From Flavobacterium hungaricum (GTDB taxonomy: Bacteria; Bacteroidota; Bacteroidia; Flavobacteriales; Flavobacteriaceae): a stretch of 64,000 nucleotides of DNA. Of this stretch, positions 1 through 8,214 are shown in pieces. The position numbers and the translations under genes are program-made. Each line of letters begins with the position of its first letter. Position 1 is the stretch's first letter. The stretch spans positions 868,001-932,000 of the forward strand of contig NZ_PRDM01000001.1 of the NCBI RefSeq assembly GCF_015182285.1, in the 5' to 3' direction. The notes below the pieces were generated by a model, which was not told the DNA's origin, did no database searches, and was given only the letters and a program-made list of their open reading frames with translations.

Positions 1-431
1 GTAATGGTTTTATGCGATATTTTAAGCCCTTTGGTAATACTGATTGCAGCTACTGCATCTGTAGCAGATAGAATTGATCCCAGTACAAAGGCTAGAGGCC
101 AGGTCATTTCTGGAATGAGATAATATGCTGTTACTGCAATGGCAACGGTGGTAAGAAAAACCAGCCAAATGGCTAATGTCGTTATGGTATGAATATTGGT
201 TTTAAAATCTTTCGGAGAAATATTAAAAGAGGCATCGTACAATAATGGCGGCAGAAAGAGTAAGAAAATAATATCCGGATTAATTTCTATTTCTGCCATG
301 GTCGGAATAAAACCAATTTCGACTCCAACGATAACCAATAGAATAGGGTAGGGAATTTTTAATTTATCAGCGAAGGCCGAAAGACCTATTACAATCGCGA
401 GAATAAAAATTATTATGCTGTAGTTTTCCAT
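1..431 (-). CDS. Na+/H+ antiporter of the CPA1/NhaP type, partial (N-terminal part)
   Basis: The gene is cut by the window edge. About 143 N-terminal residues are visible, starting at an ATG at 431 (MENYSIIIFILAIVIGL). They form alternating hydrophobic helices typical of a cation:proton antiporter in the inner membrane. The stretch GSILSATDAVAAI near residue 120 matches the conserved ATD segment of the CPA1 family that holds the ion-binding aspartate, and the FLLFLPPLLYDA segment near residue 57 is another family hallmark. The expected role is exchange of Na+ (or K+) for H+ in pH and salt homeostasis. The C-terminal part, including any cytoplasmic regulatory domain, lies outside the window, so the subfamily is undecided. 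Confidence 0.85.
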   Translation of the reverse strand, partial: MENYSIIIFILAIVIGLSAFADKLKIPYPILLVIVGVEIGFIPTMAEIEINPDIIFLLFLPPLLYDASFNISPKDFKTNIHTITTLAIWLVFLTTVAIAVTAYYLIPEMTWPLAFVLGSILSATDAVAAISITKGLKISHKTI

Positions 432-499
432 TTATCAGGCTTTTAGAAAATAAATAATTTGTGCTTGATTAAAGTTTTGTAATTTTTGCAAGGGTGAAT

Positions 500-1063
500 T
501 TATTTAAGTTTGGCTCTAACTCTCGATTTTTTTATTGATTTAAGATTTAAAAAGTAACTTATTCTTCCGATAAGAAAGAGTAGAAATAACCCCGAAAAAA
601 AGCTGATAATGGCATAGAGAAAGTAATCATTTGTTGAATAATGTAAGCTTTTTAATAAATTGAGTATACCTAAAGTGAAAAAGAAGAGACCGAAAATTAA
701 TATAAGATATTTCATTAAAAAGTCTTTTTTGGGTAAATAATACTCTTCTCCAGGATTTTTAGGATTGTAATATACAGGCGTTATTTCTCCAATTTTAGCA
801 GAAGAATTCGTTTTACCTTTGACTCTGTAACTTTTAGTGCCATATTCATTTTTATGAGAAAATGTAAAAACAGGTACTTTTACAGAAGGCGAGTCATCGC
901 CACTGTTTTCAATAGAAATATCGATCATTTTTGCTTCAGTAAGGAGTCCATTTTTCTTTAGCTTTGACTGTTCTTTATGAACAGAATACGAAATATAAAT
1001 GGCTATGGAGCTAATTAAAATCAGAAAAGCATTCCAAAAATAGGTTCCGATAAATTCTAACAT
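500..1063 (-). CDS. DUF3592-type membrane protein
   Basis: This is a 187-residue protein with one N-terminal membrane helix (about residues 8-26), a soluble middle part, and two helices near the C-terminus (about 115-135 and 145-165). The middle part, with PVFTFSHKNEYGTKSYRVKG followed by GEITPVYYNPKNPGEEYYLP, follows the DUF3592 pattern of a small beta-domain with a YNPxNP turn. No enzymatic residues are evident. DUF3592 proteins have no established function. It lies 68 bp upstream of the antiporter on the same strand, so the two may be co-transcribed. The basic C-terminus (KKSRVRAKLK) suggests a cytoplasmic end. Confidence 0.7.
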   Translation of the reverse strand: MLEFIGTYFWNAFLILISSIAIYISYSVHKEQSKLKKNGLLTEAKMIDISIENSGDDSPSVKVPVFTFSHKNEYGTKSYRVKGKTNSSAKIGEITPVYYNPKNPGEEYYLPKKDFLMKYLILIFGLFFFTLGILNLLKSLHYSTNDYFLYAIISFFSGLFLLFLIGRISYFLNLKSIKKSRVRAKLK

Positions 1064-1094
1064 AGTTATCTTGATAATTGTAATTTAATTGTAT

Positions 1095-1664
1095 TTAATC
1101 GAAATCAAACCATCTCGGAAGCTCTTCATTTTCATCAAGATGAGCGTACTCTTCAGGAAACATTTTGCTGAGTCTATAAATCATTTCTACTTTTACAACT
1201 GGATCTTCTGAGTTTTCGGCTAAATTTCTAATAGCAGCTATTGCTTCTTCGGTTCCAATGCTGCGTAATGCATGTCCACATTGATTGATAAATTGTCCAG
1301 TGCCAGTACTGTAAGATTCTAAGTAATCAAATTTCTGCTGCATTGCAATTTTGATAAAAGAAACGCTGGATGGATGCTGTCTCCATTGCAAATCTTTAAT
1401 AATAGCGTGATATTTTTCATGCCAGGGTTCTAATAACATTTCGTGAAGCAAATCTATACAGTCGTCATCTTCGTCTATTACCCAGTGAAATAACAGACAA
1501 AAGTCCATATCAGCACTATTTTTAGAAGTTATGATGTCTTTAATGATTTTCCTGCCTATTTCGTATTTAGATTCTATCGAGAAAGGAAGTTGTGCTTCTA
1601 TTTCGGGTTTTGAGTAGCGGCCACTTTTATTTTCGTTAAAGATCTGTTTTATTTTTTCTATCAT
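1095..1664 (-). CDS. Small HEAT-repeat-like cytoplasmic protein, function unknown
   Basis: The protein has 189 residues, no signal peptide and no membrane helix. It is almost all helical, rich in acidic residues (for example VIDEDDDCIDLL), and has HEAT-like helical pairs in the C-terminal half around residues 100-175 (HALRSIGTEEAIAAIRNLAE, then DPVVKVEMIYRLSKMF). I do not recognise a named family. HEAT-type proteins of this size occur as scaffold or immunity proteins in Bacteroidota, but nothing here proves that role. It lies 31 bp upstream of the DUF3592 gene on the same strand, which suggests one transcription unit. Confidence 0.55.
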   Translation of the reverse strand: MIEKIKQIFNENKSGRYSKPEIEAQLPFSIESKYEIGRKIIKDIITSKNSADMDFCLLFHWVIDEDDDCIDLLHEMLLEPWHEKYHAIIKDLQWRQHPSSVSFIKIAMQQKFDYLESYSTGTGQFINQCGHALRSIGTEEAIAAIRNLAENSEDPVVKVEMIYRLSKMFPEEYAHLDENEELPRWFDFD

Positions 1665-1953
1665 TGGTTGTTGCTGTAGAATTTCTCTGTAGTTATTTTT
1701 TACGAATGTAATTATTTTTACTATTGTTTGCAGAGATTATTATTCAGGATGGCTAATCTTCTTGTTACTCTATTTGTTATAAAGTACGATTGTATTTGTC
1801 GTATAGTAATTTTTCTCGATCATAATTGGTGTTCGGTTTCGAATATTGCTCCGTTTTTGTATAGTTACCTATGTAGTTCTTTTTCCCATATAATTTTATT
1901 ATGCAATTTTTATTTCATTGACAGCTAAAGAGAAACGAATTGTATTTAATTTT
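1665..1953. other. Gene-poor spacer of 289 bp
   Basis: This A+T-rich spacer lies between two minus-strand genes. A 66-codon plus-strand reading frame (1728-1928) crosses it, but it has hydrophobic low-complexity composition, no relatives I recognise, and an orientation opposed to its neighbours. I do not accept it as a gene. I see no terminator or repeat here. Confidence 0.5.
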
Positions 1954-2712
1954 TTAAGGCGGTCCATCAATTGTTGGGTTGGGATTTACTTTAAATTTTC
2001 TTTTTACAGGCAAATACTTAACAGTCAGATAACCGCCCATTCTGCCAACATTATTCCATATAATAAAATCTTTAGATTTTGAGTTTCCAGTTTCGACATT
2101 TTGATAAATGATTGTTATTACATTTCCTGTTTCGGTCTCTATATTTGAAAAATCTAAAATTTGAAAAATAGAATTATCGTTTTTTCTGATAATTTTCAGA
2201 TGATCCATTTGTGCACTATCTTGATCATTTTGTTTAGAATAAACACCAACAAAATAGTAATCGGCTAATGAATTTAACTGTAGGATTTCGATATCATGAA
2301 ATGCATTGTTTTTTGCAGTGTCGATGAGTTTGGAAGTGAAGTTTAAACTTAAAGACAATACCTTTTTGGTATTAAGGTCTGTCCATGTTCCGTTGCATTC
2401 TTTCTCTGAAAAGTTAAATTCGAAGACAGCAGCATTTTTATTATTCTGAATTTCATAAATGTAGGCGCGATTGGTTTTAAAATTTATTTTTCCTTCAAGC
2501 TTTATAGGGTTGTTGTGTTTGTCGTATTTATATACTCCATTGATATTAAAATCTTTCTTTTGCTTTTCGCCAAAATAGCCATCGGTAATTTGAATGGAAA
2601 ATGAGATTGGATACTTATCAATAGTACCTTTATAATTATAGCATTTGTACCATCCGGCATAAGTGTTGGTAAAACTGAAAATAATGATTAAATTCAATAA
2701 TATGTTTTTCAT
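1954..2712 (-). CDS. Secreted protein of unknown function
   Basis: This 252-residue protein starts with a clear signal peptide (MKNILLNLIIIFSFTNTYAG, cleavage near residue 19), so it is exported to the periplasm or beyond. The mature part is beta-rich and begins WYKCYNYKGTIDKYPISFSI, a layout often seen in small flavobacterial proteins that describe how much a compound or cell product changes, but I cannot assign a family. The C-terminus (VNPNPTIDGPP) has no T9SS sorting domain. The gene belongs to a run of poorly conserved minus-strand genes between an antiporter and dnaK. Confidence 0.55.
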   Translation of the reverse strand: MKNILLNLIIIFSFTNTYAGWYKCYNYKGTIDKYPISFSIQITDGYFGEKQKKDFNINGVYKYDKHNNPIKLEGKINFKTNRAYIYEIQNNKNAAVFEFNFSEKECNGTWTDLNTKKVLSLSLNFTSKLIDTAKNNAFHDIEILQLNSLADYYFVGVYSKQNDQDSAQMDHLKIIRKNDNSIFQILDFSNIETETGNVITIIYQNVETGNSKSKDFIIWNNVGRMGGYLTVKYLPVKRKFKVNPNPTIDGPP

Positions 2713-2814
2713 AGTTCTAAAGGGCTTTTAAGTTGCAGTATGTAAAGGCTTTATTAATTTTATTTAAGGCTTGTAATTCTTTCATTTTGGTACTGAATTG
2801 TGGTGGGAATTTTA

Positions 2815-3069
2815 TTATTTGCGATATGTTTTTATTATTTGTCCTTTTTTGTTTAGCAAATGATGGGTTTTATCTTTTGTCCATGCTTCTCTTTTGTTAT
2901 TTTTTAGTTCGGTTACAATTTCAAATTCTTGACCATATTTATTTAAGTAGCCGCTTTCTATAATATTTCCACCCTAAGTCCAATGGTTATCGATCAAACC
3001 TTCATATCCATTTTCTTTAATGATTTGCTTTCTAGTTTTTTTTCCATTTTCATAAATTTCTTCTCCAAT
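2815..3069 (-). pseudogene. Remnant of a small unrecognised protein, interrupted by TAG
   Basis: Reading the minus strand from 3069 to 2815 gives 85 codons with protein-like composition. They are broken once by an in-frame TAG at 2974-2976: ENGYEGLIDNHWT, stop, GGNIIESGYLNKYGQEFEIV, and on to a natural TAA at 2815-2817. The upstream end runs into a TAA at 3070-3072 with no start codon, so the 5' part is also lost or frame-shifted. The repeated ENG/GG/KNNK turns resemble MORN/YwqK-like repeat proteins, but that is only a resemblance. No plus-strand gene in this interval is convincing. I read it as a decaying gene or a gene with a sequencing error. Confidence 0.5.
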
Positions 3070-3174
3070 TTAAAGTTATAGGACAATAGAAAAAAACTTT
3101 TTAAAGCTGGAAATCCTCTGATTTTAGTATCGAAACAGAATTACCTTTGTTTATATACAATTCTATTCTGGCTT

Positions 3175-3876
3175 TTATTCTACTGCTTCTCCATACCAAA
3201 AGATTTTATCACGTAAAAATGGAAAATCCCAATTTTCTGCATATATGTTTTGAAGTTCTGCTGACCAACCATCTACAGAATCAGTTTTTTCATTACTTTT
3301 TCGTGTGGCTATATATTTTCCTGTAATAAAATTGAAAGACTTTTTAATAAATTTGGAGTTTTTATTATAGGTTAATTCATATCCTATAACTTGAATTTTC
3401 TGGTTTTGATTATTAAATCGTAGTTTTATTTTTTCAATCAAATCTTTCTTTTCTCCCGATATATTTGGGACAGATTCTTGGTCATTATAGCCGATTCTTA
3501 TAATGCATACTTTTTTTTCTGTTATTGTGAAAGATGTAGAGTAGTAGGATTCTATATTATTATAGAGAACGCTATTATTAATTAAATTAAATTTAATTTT
3601 TTTGTTTTGTGAAGACAGAAATACCGAAAGAAAACTTTGTACTAATTCATCTTCATTTTTTTCGATATTAAAATCATCATCTAGATTATCGTTATCAAAT
3701 TTTGCATATAAACTTCCTGCAACTTCTCTGTCTTTTTCTTTAGTCCATTCTTCTTCTTTTTCATTCTTTTGATAAGAATCATCACTATTTTTAGATTTGT
3801 TTTCACAAGATTGGAGTGAAAGAATAAATAGAAACAACGTAAATAACTTATTCATTAAATTTTGATTTAATTTCAA
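3175..3876 (-). CDS. Lipoprotein of unknown function
   Basis: This 233-residue protein has a lipoprotein signal (LFTLFLFILSLQSCENKSKN, lipobox LQSC with Cys at about residue 24). A Lys/Glu/Asp-rich linker of about 50 residues follows, then a beta-rich domain ending DKIFWYGEAVE. The first methionine at 3876 gives MKLNQNLMNKL; an in-frame Met at residue 8 is an equally good start and leaves a more ordinary signal sequence. No family is recognised. It lies just upstream of the broken ORF at 2815-3069 on the same strand. A further 23-codon open stretch in another frame directly after its stop hints that the original gene end may have been altered. Confidence 0.55.
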   Translation of the reverse strand: MKLNQNLMNKLFTLFLFILSLQSCENKSKNSDDSYQKNEKEEEWTKEKDREVAGSLYAKFDNDNLDDDFNIEKNEDELVQSFLSVFLSSQNKKIKFNLINNSVLYNNIESYYSTSFTITEKKVCIIRIGYNDQESVPNISGEKKDLIEKIKLRFNNQNQKIQVIGYELTYNKNSKFIKKSFNFITGKYIATRKSNEKTDSVDGWSAELQNIYAENWDFPFLRDKIFWYGEAVE

Positions 3877-4001
3877 TTTTTACCGCAAATGTAATCGAAT
3901 TCCTTATAAAACTGTAGAAAGATTAAAATTGTTTAAAATTGGTAAACTGCAGATTATTCAATTAGCATGTGTAGTTTTAATTTTTTTTTTTGAAAAAGAC
4001 T

Positions 4002-4088
4002 GCCCTAGCCCTGATGGAAGCGGCATCCTTTTTACTGCTTCTTTAGCAGGGAAAAGATAGAGCGGACAGCAGGTTTATGCTTCTAAAA
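4002..4088 (+). repeat. Dispersed structured repeat element, copy 1
   Basis: The 5' block GCCCTAGCCCTGATGGAAGC, then GGCATCCTTTTT, is separated from the 3' block AAAAGATAGAGCGGACAGCA (then GG and TTTATGCTTC) by a small hairpin (CTGCT-TCTTT-AGCAG). The same two blocks occur at 40825-40975 on the minus strand around a different, longer hairpin. The two blocks are partly complementary, so the whole can fold into a long imperfect stem with a variable tip. Confidence 0.6.
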
Positions 4089-4200
4089 TGACAGCTAAAG
4101 CACTGATATGCCATAGTTGTCAGGTGTTGAAAATGTCATGTTGGCAGATTTTTTTTGGCATGCCAAGGGCAAACTGACAAATTATATTGGTTTTTTATAT

Positions 4201-4216
4201 TGGCACAAAGATTGAC
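4201..4216 (+). promoter_or_regulatory. Sigma-54-like promoter of dnaK
   Basis: TGGCAC at 4201-4206 and TTGAC at 4212-4216 match the -24/-12 sigma-54 consensus (TGGCAC-N5-TTGC) in every fixed position but one (A for C), with exact spacing. Transcription would start near 4227, giving a leader of about 40 nt to the ATG at 4266. No TAnnTTTG box is visible. Upstream, TTGTCAG (about 4116-4122) and CTGACAA (about 4174-4180) form a perfect inverted pair that could be an activator or repressor site. Confidence 0.45.
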
Positions 4217-4265
4217 TTATGCCACCTGAGTTATAAAATTAAATCAAAAATTAAATATATAAAAA

Positions 4266-6149
4266 ATGGGTAAAATAATCGGAATTGACTTAGGTACGAC
4301 GAACTCTTGTGTTTCTGTAATGGAAGGTAACGAAGCAGTTGTTATCCCTAATGCAGAAGGAAAAAGAACTACTCCTTCTATTATCGCTTTTGTTGAAGGT
4401 GGAGAAATTAAAGTAGGGGATCCTGCAAAAAGACAAGCAGTAACGAATCCTACAAAAACGATTGCTTCTATTAAACGTTTTATGGGACACACTTTTGCTG
4501 AAACTCAAGATGAGGCAAAAAGAGTTCCTTACAGTGTTGTAAAAGGTGACAACAATACACCTCGTGTGGATATTGATGGTCGTTTATACACTGCTCAAGA
4601 ATTGTCTGCTATGACACTTCAAAAAATGAAAAAAACTGCTGAAGACTATTTAGGTCAAACTGTAACTGAAGCGGTTATTACTGTTCCTGCTTACTTTAAC
4701 GATGCACAACGTCAAGCTACTAAAGAAGCTGGTGAAATTGCTGGTCTTAAAGTGATGCGTATCATCAACGAGCCAACTGCAGCTGCACTTGCTTACGGAT
4801 TAGATAAAAAAGGAACTGATCAAAAAATTGCTGTTTACGATTTAGGTGGAGGTACTTTTGATATCTCTGTTCTTGAATTAGGAGATGGTGTATTTGAAGT
4901 ATTATCTACAAATGGTGATACTCACTTAGGTGGTGATGATTTTGACCAAGTTATTATTGATTGGTTAGCTGACGAATTCAAATCTGAAGAAGGTATTGAC
5001 TTACGTTTAGACCCAATGTCATTACAGCGTTTGAAAGAAGCTGCTGAGAAAGCTAAGATTGAATTATCTTCTTCTGCAGAAACTGAAATCAACTTACCAT
5101 ACGTAACTGCTACTGCTTCTGGACCAAAACACTTAGTGAAAAAATTATCTAGAGCTAAATTTGAGCAATTATCTGATACTTTAGTAAAACGTTCTATGGA
5201 GCCAGTTGCTAAAGCATTAAAAGATGCAGGTTTATCTACATCTGATATCGACGAAGTAATCCTTGTAGGAGGTTCTACTCGTATGCCAAGAATCGCTGAC
5301 GAAGTGGAGAAATTCTTCGGTAAAAAAGCATCTAAAGGTGTTAACCCTGATGAGGTTGTTGCTATTGGAGCTGCTATTCAAGGTGGAGTTTTATCTGGAG
5401 ACGTAAAAGATGTATTGTTACTTGACGTAACGCCTCTTTCTTTAGGTATCGAAACTATGGGTGGTGTGTTGACTAAATTAATCGAGTCTAACACAACTAT
5501 CCCAACCAAAAAATCTCAAGTATTCTCTACTGCTGCTGATTCTCAACCATCTGTTGAAATCCACGTATTACAAGGAGAAAGAGCAATGGCTGCTGATAAC
5601 AAAACTATCGGTCGTTTCCACTTAGACGGTATCCCACCAGCACCAAGAGGAGTTCCTCAAATCGAAGTAACTTTCGATATCGATGCTAACGGTATTATCA
5701 AAGTTTCTGCAACTGATAAAGGAACTGGAAAATCTCACGATATCCGTATCGAAGCTTCTTCTGGTTTAACAGCTGAAGAAATCGAAAAAATGAAAAAAGA
5801 TGCTGAAGCTAACGCTGACGCAGATAGAATCGCTAAAGAAAGAGCTGAGAAATTGAACGAAGCTGACAGTACTATTTTCCAAACTGAATCTCAATTGAAA
5901 GAGTTAGGAGATAAATTGACAGACGATCAAAAAACAGCTATCGAATACGCTTTAACTGAATTGAGAATGGCTCACCAATCTCAAGATCTTGACGCAATCC
6001 AAAAAGGATTAGACAATGTAAATGCAGCTTGGAAAACAGCTACAGAAGCAATGTACGCTCAAGGCGGTGAAGGACAACAAGCTGCTCCACAACAAGAGCA
6101 GTCTTCTGGAGACAATGTTGAAGACGTTGAATTCGAAGAAGTTAAATAA
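4266..6149 (+). CDS. dnaK: Chaperone DnaK (Hsp70)
   Basis: DnaK is the ATP-driven Hsp70 chaperone of the cytoplasm, working with DnaJ and GrpE in folding and stress repair. The 627-residue length is normal. All Hsp70 signatures are present: [12 protein letters not shown] at residues 5-16, [18 protein letters not shown] near residue 193, and [20 protein letters not shown] near residue 333. The substrate-binding domain has the usual [14 protein letters not shown] start, and the C-terminus ends DVEFEEVK, the bacterial tail. Codon use is strongly biased toward a few preferred codons, as expected for a highly expressed gene. dnaJ and grpE are not adjacent. Two hairpins follow the stop. Confidence 0.99.
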   Translation: MGKIIGIDLGTTNSCVSVMEGNEAVVIPNAEGKRTTPSIIAFVEGGEIKVGDPAKRQAVTNPTKTIASIKRFMGHTFAETQDEAKRVPYSVVKGDNNTPRVDIDGRLYTAQELSAMTLQKMKKTAEDYLGQTVTEAVITVPAYFNDAQRQATKEAGEIAGLKVMRIINEPTAAALAYGLDKKGTDQKIAVYDLGGGTFDISVLELGDGVFEVLSTNGDTHLGGDDFDQVIIDWLADEFKSEEGIDLRLDPMSLQRLKEAAEKAKIELSSSAETEINLPYVTATASGPKHLVKKLSRAKFEQLSDTLVKRSMEPVAKALKDAGLSTSDIDEVILVGGSTRMPRIADEVEKFFGKKASKGVNPDEVVAIGAAIQGGVLSGDVKDVLLLDVTPLSLGIETMGGVLTKLIESNTTIPTKKSQVFSTAADSQPSVEIHVLQGERAMAADNKTIGRFHLDGIPPAPRGVPQIEVTFDIDANGIIKVSATDKGTGKSHDIRIEASSGLTAEEIEKMKKDAEANADADRIAKERAEKLNEADSTIFQTESQLKELGDKLTDDQKTAIEYALTELRMAHQSQDLDAIQKGLDNVNAAWKTATEAMYAQGGEGQQAAPQQEQSSGDNVEDVEFEEVK

Positions 6150-6157
6150 TTTACTCG

Positions 6158-6183
6158 TAAAGACGCACTGCAGTGCGTCTTTA
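6158..6183. terminator. Perfect 26-bp palindrome after dnaK
   Basis: A perfect palindrome with two 13-nt halves (TAAAGACGCACTG and its complement) lies 8 bp after the dnaK stop. It has no long T-run of its own, so it may be an mRNA-stabilising hairpin or the first of two tandem terminators. Confidence 0.6.
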
Positions 6184-6196
6184 CCATTTGAATATG

Positions 6197-6226
6197 AAAA
6201 CCGAGTCAGAAATGACTCGGTTTTTT
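6197..6226 (+). terminator. Rho-independent terminator of dnaK
   Basis: The stem AAAACCGAGTCA pairs with TGACTCGGTTTT around a GAAA loop and runs into T6. The A-rich 5' side lets it also serve the converging minus-strand gene that ends at 6231. Confidence 0.85.
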
Positions 6227-6230
6227 GTTT

Positions 6231-6920
6231 TTAATTTTTATGAAAAAGGCGGTATAAAAAGCTTCTTTTTGTTATTACATAAGCACCGCCAAGAGTATAA
6301 GTCTCACACTTACTTTCTTGAAATAATTCTATAGAAGCAAATTTAGATAACTTATATGCGAAGGTATTATAAGGCTCAAAACCTGTTTTAGTAAATAGAA
6401 GTGAATCCTTTTTATTTGCAGTAAAACAAAATTTACCATCAGTAGAAGGATGAACTATTTTATTCTTGCTGACAACGAGAATTTCAACATCTTCAAAATT
6501 TGGATTATTATCATCAATGATAATTTGTCCGTTAATTTCTATTTCTTCATTGTCACAATCTACAGGAAGATTTTTTTCAGTTGTTTTTTGGTCCGTTTGT
6601 ACTATTGTAGGTTTTCCTTGTGCTATTGCAGTATGATTTCCGAGACCTAAAAATGCAATTAAAGATGCAGTTGCAATTACCCATATTGAGTTTTTTTCTT
6701 TTGGAATATTTATTTCCCTTTCCAATTGTGAAGTTTTAAATCTTCCACATAAATTTTCATCTTCTTTATAAGCTAAAAAAATCTCCCTGTCAGATGATTT
6801 CGTAAAGTCATTTACGTTTTTTTGGCAGCTTGCGCAAAATCTCCCTTTTTTAGATGGAGACATTTTAGACCAGTTTTCATGACAAGGTTCTGGAATCTAG
6901 ATAGTTATTTTTTGAGCCAT
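6231..6920 (-). pseudogene. Carboxypeptidase-regulatory-like membrane protein with a premature TAG near the N-terminus
   Basis: The natural start appears to be the ATG at 6918-6920 (MAQKITI), but codon 8 is TAG (6897-6899). After it, IPEPCHENWSKMSPSKKGRF continues in frame through the conserved Cys-rich motif PCHENW...GRFCASCQKNVNDFT. An internal ATG at 6861-6863 would restart a 210-residue product, losing the PCHENW half of a likely four-ligand metal or redox motif. The rest is intact: one membrane helix (about residues 59-80), a linker, and a beta-sandwich of the carboxypeptidase-D regulatory type (INGQIIIDDN... FKTGFEPYN-like ending). Related proteins are common in flavobacteria with unknown role. 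It may be a recent pseudogene, a reinitiated short form, or a sequencing error. Confidence 0.6.
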
Positions 6921-7011
6921 TTTTAGTCTGATATAATAAATTTTGCAAAATTTAATATTAAATAAAAGTAATTATTATTTTGAATTATAAAACATAACTT
7001 TCTCATCAAAC

Positions 7012-7060
7012 TGACAATTGTCATTTCTTGTTCGAATTCTTTTTCGTAATATTACTATTG
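7012..7060 (+). promoter_or_regulatory. Palindrome and candidate promoter of corA
   Basis: TGACAATTGTCA (7012-7023) is a perfect 12-bp palindrome. It sits just before a TTG (7028-7030) and, 22 bp further, TACTATTG (7053-7060), one mismatch from the TAnnTTTG -7 box. Transcription would begin only a few bases before the start codon. The position suggests an operator controlling corA. Confidence 0.4.
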
Positions 7061-7073
7061 TAAATTTTCATGA

Positions 7074-8147
7074 ATGAGAAAGATCAAGTACAAGAAAGGG
7101 CGTAAGCTGCAACACATTACATTAGAGTATACTGGCTCGCATAAAGAGCTGAAAACAGAGATGCAGCTTTTTGTATATGATGATGCTGATGTTGTAGAAT
7201 ACGAAAAGTTTACCGTTCAGGCTCTCAATTCTTGCTTTGATTACACTAAAAATAATTGGCTGAATGTTCATGGTTTAAATGATATCAATCTCATTAAAAC
7301 AATCGGTACGCATTTTAAACTAGATGATTTTCTGCTTGCAGATATCTTAAATACGACTAAAAGAACCAAATTAGAAGAACAGAAAGATGTTTTATTTTTT
7401 AATATAAAATCGTTGCTGCCTTCTGAATATTCAGACAACATCAGTGTAGAACAAATCAGTTTTATCTTAAAAGATGGAATTTTGATCTCATTTCAGGAAA
7501 AGCGAAGTGATTTCTTTACGCATATCAGAGAGCGTCTTCGCACGCATGCAGGAATTGTTCGAACCAAAAAAGTAGATTATCTTTTGTACCTGCTTTTAGA
7601 CGCGGTTATGGAAAACTTTTATATTACACTAGAAGATGAAGAGGATAAAGTAGAAGAATTGATCAATTTGACTAAAAAAGATGCTAAACCAGTCATTTTA
7701 GAAAAAATTGAAAACCACCGTGATAACTTGAATTTTTTAAAACGTTCTATTGTGCCGTTGAGAGATTCGTTATACTATCTAAAAACCAAGAAAGATGACG
7801 ACGATAAAAATGATTTAATTCAGAAAGACACATTCAATTTTTTTATCAGACTGCATCAAAAAAGTTTAGAACTTTTAGAGCAGATAGAATCTGATATGAG
7901 TTCTTTAGAAAGTGCTTCTAACTTTTATTTTTCGGAACAAAGCCGCAAAATGAATGAGATTATGAAAACCCTGACGATTATTTCAGCCATATTTATTCCG
8001 CTTACATTTATAGTTGGAGTGTATGGAATGAATTTTGAAAACATGCCCGAACTGAAAATGGAAAATGGTTATTATATCGTAATGATCAGCATGTTTTTTC
8101 TGGTAATCGCATTGATTATTTATTTCAAGAAAAGACGCTGGTTTTAA
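7074..8147 (+). CDS. corA: CorA-family Mg2+/Co2+ transporter
   Basis: CorA forms a pentameric channel in the inner membrane for Mg2+ (and Co2+/Ni2+) uptake. The 357-residue length fits. The large soluble N-terminal domain contains long charged helices (about residues 170-290). It is followed by two membrane helices at about 298-317 and 330-350, and the signature YGMN lies at 317-320, followed by FENMPEL in the periplasmic loop. The C-terminus is basic (KKRRW), as usual. Two ATGs overlap at 7070 and 7074; only 7074 is in frame. The gene stands alone with its own candidate operator. Confidence 0.95.
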   Translation: MRKIKYKKGRKLQHITLEYTGSHKELKTEMQLFVYDDADVVEYEKFTVQALNSCFDYTKNNWLNVHGLNDINLIKTIGTHFKLDDFLLADILNTTKRTKLEEQKDVLFFNIKSLLPSEYSDNISVEQISFILKDGILISFQEKRSDFFTHIRERLRTHAGIVRTKKVDYLLYLLLDAVMENFYITLEDEEDKVEELINLTKKDAKPVILEKIENHRDNLNFLKRSIVPLRDSLYYLKTKKDDDDKNDLIQKDTFNFFIRLHQKSLELLEQIESDMSSLESASNFYFSEQSRKMNEIMKTLTIISAIFIPLTFIVGVYGMNFENMPELKMENGYYIVMISMFFLVIALIIYFKKRRWF

Positions 8148-8159
8148 CGTTTGTTTCTG

Positions 8160-8189
8160 TTGAAAAAGAAAATGATTTCTATAAATTTG
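8160..8189 (+). promoter_or_regulatory. Bacteroidota-type promoter of pta
   Basis: A -33 TTG (8160-8162) is followed after 19 bp by TAAATTTG (8182-8189), a perfect TAnnTTTG -7 box. The predicted start near 8196 leaves a leader of about 20 nt before the ATG at 8215. This is the cleanest housekeeping promoter in the window. Confidence 0.7.
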
Positions 8190-8214
8190 TTATTTAGAAT
8201 AAATATAAATAATT

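Larger units (their letters stand above)
3877..4265. other. Divergent intergenic region with repeat element and dnaK control sites
   Basis: The 389 bp between a minus-strand lipoprotein gene and dnaK contain no gene. They hold a structured repeat element (4002-4088), a TTGTCAG/CTGACAA inverted pair, a 12-bp palindrome TTGGCATGCCAA (near 4155-4166) and a sigma-54-like promoter (4201-4216), each described separately. Confidence 0.6.

Noticed and set aside
1728-1928. 66-codon plus-strand frame
   Set aside because: Low-complexity hydrophobic translation against the direction of all neighbours, no recognisable start region or relatives.
2733-2963. 76-codon plus-strand frame
   Set aside because: It is antisense to the interrupted minus-strand ORF at 2815-3069, which has the more protein-like composition.
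4244-4508. Minus-strand frames opposite the dnaK start
   Set aside because: Shadows of a strongly codon-biased gene.
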